From positions 1 to 9,079 of the forward strand of contig QIFJ01000276.1 of NCBI GenBank assembly GCA_003229755.1: a DNA stretch of 9,079 bases, in the 5' to 3' direction. The notes beneath the pieces were generated by a model, which was given only the letters and a program-made list of their open reading frames with translations, was not told the DNA's origin and made no database searches. A program made the translations under genes and the position numbers. This DNA is from Pseudomonadota bacterium (GTDB lineage Bacteria > BMS3Abin14). Shown one piece after another: positions 6,970 through 9,079 of the stretch (positions within the stretch are counted from its first letter, which is position 1; the number at the start of each line of letters is the position of its first letter).

Positions 6970-7384
6970 ATGACTCAGAACGAAGTACATATCAATATCA
7001 ACCATAACGTCCTCTCCCGCGCCCAAGGATGCCTGCTTGGCCAGCTTGCCGGTGACGCGCTGGGCAGCCCTGGTGGAGTTCCAGACACCCGAGCAGATTC
7101 GCTGGAAATATCCTGATGGTGTCCGGGATCTGGCTGACGGAGGAACCTGGGACACGATTGCCGGACAGCCGACCGACGATTCTAAAATGGCTCTACTGCT
7201 GGCCCGCATGCTGGCGGACCAGGGAAGGTATGATCCCGATGAAGCCAGGAAGGCATATGTCTTCTGGTTGGATTCTGGCCCCTTCGATTGCGGCATGACT
7301 GTCTCCGGCGGTCTGCGGGGACGGCCCAATCCGGAAAGCCAAGCCAACGGGGCCATGATGCGGATCAGCCCGCTGGGCATCTAA
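6970..7384 (+). pseudogene. ADP-ribosylglycohydrolase family protein, frameshifted and truncated
   Basis: The family removes ADP-ribose from proteins or small molecules using two magnesium ions. The N-terminal frame reads GCLLGQLAGDALGS and then shifts. The next frame continues LVEFQTPEQIRWKYPDG, GQPTDDSKMALLLARML and AYVFWLDSGPFDCG, and ends GAMMRISPLGI. The two join perfectly if one C is removed from the CCC at 7068-7070, giving GDALGSLVEFQ, so this is a single-base insertion. GDALG and PTDDS are the metal-binding motifs. The residue after TDDS is normally acidic and is K here. Total length is about 137 residues against about 300 or more for the family, so the C-terminal half, with further metal ligands, is missing. 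It breaks at 7384 where the DruA-like segment begins. It starts 4 bases after the helicase stop, so it was probably the third gene of that operon. Confidence 0.8.
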
Positions 7385-7438
7385 GACACCCTGCGAAGTG
7401 CATTACGGAGTTTATACTAAGCCAAGCCTGGATTAACA

Positions 7439-8324
7439 GTGAGGCGCTACTGCGGACGAATATTCACCGAACAAGAAATCGATGGCATCCGCCGGATCAT
7501 TGCTGAGCATCCATCCTGTTTACGTACCCCATTGTCCCGGTTGGTCTGCCAGGCATTGGGCTGGTATAAACTGGATGGCGGGCTAAAAGAGATGAGCTGC
7601 CGGGTGGTCCCGGCTAGCGGATGGAACTCCGACGGCCTCATCAAGCTGCCGCCGCCGCAAAAAGGCAATGGCAATGGCCGCAGCCGCCCTACTCTGACCT
7701 CTGTCTCCGATCCGAAAGAACCGATTACACTTTCCGCAGGCGCCCTGGGTGAGATGGACTTTCGCCCGGTGGGCAGGCCCCAGGAAAAATCCCTCTACAA
7801 CCAACTGATCGAACGCTATCATTACCTGGGCTATAAACCGCTTGGGACAGTGTCCCTTCCCGGAGCACAACTACGGTAGCTGGTCTTCTCCGGAGCGCAC
7901 CTGCTGGCAGCCCTTGGTTGGGGTGCGGCGGCCTGGAAGGTGGCCCCTCGGGACCGGTTTATCGGTTGGGGAGACCACCAGCGCCAAGCCAATCTCCATC
8001 TGGTAGTCAATAACGCCCGCTTTCTCATCCTTCCCTGGGTCACCTCCCGAAATCTTGCTTCCCGGATCCTGGCGGGTCTGGCTAGGCGTCTGCCTGATGA
8101 TTGGGAAAACAGATACGGATATCGGCCCGTCTTGCTGGAAACCTTTGTGGAAAAAGACCGCTTCCGGGGAACCTGCTACAAAGCGGCCAATTGGATAAAT
8201 GTGGGACAAACTAGGGGGCCGAGGGAAACTCGACCGAAAACACCGCCATTCTCTACCTATCAAAGGAATTTACCTCTACCCCCTCCGCAAAAATTTCCGC
8301 AAATTTCTATCCATCTCCCCCTAG
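7439..8324 (+). pseudogene. DruA-like DUF4338 protein, broken by a stop codon and a frameshift
   Basis: With one extra base removed this is a 294-codon DUF4338 protein, the usual full length for the family. It starts GTG-RRYCGRIFTEQEIDGIRR, continues LIERYHYLGYKP, GAQLR-stop-LVFSG, APRDRFIGWGDHQRQANLHL, NNARFLILPWV, ARRLPDDWENRYGYRPVLLE and GTCYKAANW, and ends YPLRKNFRKFLSISP. Lesions are TAG at 7877-7879 where the family has tyrosine, and one surplus G in the G5 run at 8214-8218, after which the frame resumes as GRGKLDRKHRHSLP. There is also a 15-base insertion around 7844-7858 and probable single-base insertions at 7613, 7617 and 7627. DUF4338 was named DruA in Druantia phage-defence loci, but free-standing copies are common and behave like mobile-element genes. 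No druB-druE partners are visible here. It interrupts the ADP-ribosylglycohydrolase on the left and abuts a truncated beta-helix gene on the right, which fits an inserted element. Confidence 0.85.
7844..7856. repeat. 13-bp palindrome inside the DruA-like pseudogene
   Basis: GGGACAGTGTCCC is a perfect inverted repeat around one central base. It lies within 15 extra bases (five extra codons) that separate HYLGYKPL from PGAQLR, two motifs normally adjacent in the family. The extra block is bounded by CTT on both sides. It could be a small insertion target-site duplication or a hairpin-mediated templated duplication. Confidence 0.6.
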
Positions 8325-8371
8325 CCAAAAATGGGAAACGGGTTTACCGAATATTTACACTGGAACTTTAT

Positions 8372-8388
8372 GCTACCCGCAAAGTAGC
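8372..8388. repeat. Short hairpin after the DruA-like gene
   Basis: GCTAC and GTAGC form a 5-bp stem with a 7-base loop, about 50 bases after the DruA-like stop codon, followed by a modest T-rich stretch. It is a weak terminator candidate or part of an element end. I could not find matching terminal inverted repeats for the element in 7385-7438 and 8325-8440. Confidence 0.25.
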
Positions 8389-8440
8389 TTCTGGATTTTC
8401 CTTTTCTCAGGATAGTGTTTGGGAGGGGTATGACCTTATA

Positions 8441-8968
8441 TTAGGAGTCAGAACAGTGAATGCCGCCGTCGTACCCGCCCAAAGCGGTATTATTCCTGAT
8501 TGTACAGTTAGAGATGGTGGGCAAGGCGCCGTTGCAATAAATCCCGCCGCCAAGTTCAGCCGAACCATTCTTAATGGTAAATCCATCCAATACCGGACTT
8601 GTCCCCTCACCAGTACTAAAGGTCACCACGCTGCCTGCTGCCTGGCCGTCAATAACAGTGTTCTCGGCGCCATTCTCCGAGCGGACAGTAATTAACTTGC
8701 TGCTAAAGCTGATATTTTCTAAGTAGATTCCATTTCTAACAATTATTTCACCTTCGATGGAGACAGCATTGATAGCATCTTGAATGGTAGCGTAATCATC
8801 AGGAACAAAAATCAGGCATTCTTCATCTACCACCAAATCGCAATCATTGTCTTTGCCGTCGCAGACTTCGGGGTTGCCGGGGAACCGCTCGCCTGCTGCT
8901 GGCAGGAGGCTGGCCCTTTTTGAAGAGGCTTTCTTCGAGAGAAGTTTTTAATGTATTATTTTCTTCAT
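8441..8968 (-). pseudogene. MopE-type metal-binding motif plus right-handed beta-helix protein, truncated at both ends or decayed
   Basis: The minus frame holds NPEVCDGKDNDCD followed by VVDEEC, the short Asp/Cys motif of the MopE-type putative metal-binding repeat found in secreted proteins. It is followed at once by a parallel beta-helix: FVPDDYATIQDAINAV, TVRSENGAENTVIDG, SPVLDGFTIKNG, GGGIYCNGALPTISNC and a last incomplete coil GGIHCSDS. Such proteins are usually exported and several hundred residues long. This one stops after roughly three coils at 8441, next to the DruA-like segment, so its C-terminus is lost. At the front, the nearest in-frame ATG (8966-8968) is followed six codons later by TAA (8948-8950). 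No other good start exists before the internal TTG inside the metal motif, and no signal peptide is visible. The gene is therefore almost certainly dead. Confidence 0.7.
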
Positions 8969-8982
8969 GATATACATGTCCG

Positions 8983-9079
8983 GTGGCAACTTTTGAGCTG
9001 GCCGCTCTTTAGGAACAAGTAGATTATGTAGACCATGATATTGGTCAGCTGGCTGAATCTGAGGCCGGTGCGGAATTGG
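8983..9079 (+). pseudogene. Possible transposase fragment running off the window
   Basis: The plus frame from GTG 8983 reads VATFELAAL, a TAG stop at 9010-9012, then EQVDYVDHDIGQLAES and EAGAEL to the edge. The stretch after the stop resembles the helical linker before the C-terminal domain of IS110-type transposases (a pattern like 'EQxxYLDxxIxEL'). That recognition is from memory and weak. It could instead be noncoding. The internal stop and adjacent debris suggest a remnant rather than an active element. Confidence 0.25.

Noticed and set aside
7439..8324. A complete Druantia defence system, given the DruA-like gene
   Set aside because: No DruB-DruD genes and no DruE-type DUF1998 giant helicase are present. 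The helicase here is RecD-like SF1, the DruA-like gene is broken, and free DUF4338 copies are common outside Druantia.
7385..8440. Terminal inverted repeats of a DruA-carrying insertion sequence
   Set aside because: I compared 7385-7438 with the reverse complement of 8325-8445 and saw only scattered short matches, not a convincing pair.
1..9079. CRISPR array, tRNA or rRNA genes
   Set aside because: No regularly spaced direct repeats and no tRNA- or rRNA-like conserved blocks were seen on either strand.

Overview
The window reads as an accessory, rearranged region of a bacterial chromosome. The host cannot be named from the sequence. The HU protein, a MopE-type 'CDGxDNDCD' motif joined to a beta-helix, a DUF4338/DruA-like element and the helicase cassette together fit a Desulfobacterota-like or similar environmental bacterium with a mobile-element-rich genome. 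That placement is inference. Nearly all intact genes are on the + strand.

Left part (1-2425) is AT-rich. It holds a small SET-domain protein (172-630), then about 400 bases without an intact gene, carrying a GC inverted repeat and a headless antisense coding remnant. A strong sigma70-type promoter (963-991) then drives a tight run: HU (1032-1301), a two-CxxC zinc-ribbon protein (1342-1557), a YgjP/DUF45-type HExxH metallopeptidase (about 1602-2285), and the first ~20 codons of a tRNA-binding-domain protein. That last gene breaks off near 2360, which I read as the left boundary of foreign DNA.

Middle part (2422-6965) is visibly richer in G+C and is the most interesting section. A 274-aa protein with a CxxC/CPxC treble-clef (HNH-like) domain is translationally coupled (ATGA overlap) to a 1240-aa superfamily 1 RecD-like helicase. 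The helicase has a Cys-rich N-terminal domain and a C-terminal PD-(D/E)XK-like nuclease domain. An ADP-ribosylglycohydrolase gene follows 4 bases later but is frameshifted and truncated. I infer a nucleic-acid-targeting defence-type operon. The small first gene may be a chimera: its first ~50 residues resemble the N-terminus of type III restriction Mod methyltransferases, and the rest resembles the C-terminal part of much larger proteins.

Right part (6970-9079) is a graveyard. It contains the broken ADP-ribosylglycohydrolase (one extra C, then cut at 7384), a DruA-like DUF4338 gene (7439-8324) broken by a TAG codon, an extra G and several smaller insertions, and, on the minus strand, a truncated MopE-motif/beta-helix protein (8441-8968). 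A possible transposase scrap runs off the right edge. Almost every lesion here is an insertion, in contrast to the long intact helicase frame, so either real decay or local sequence error is possible.
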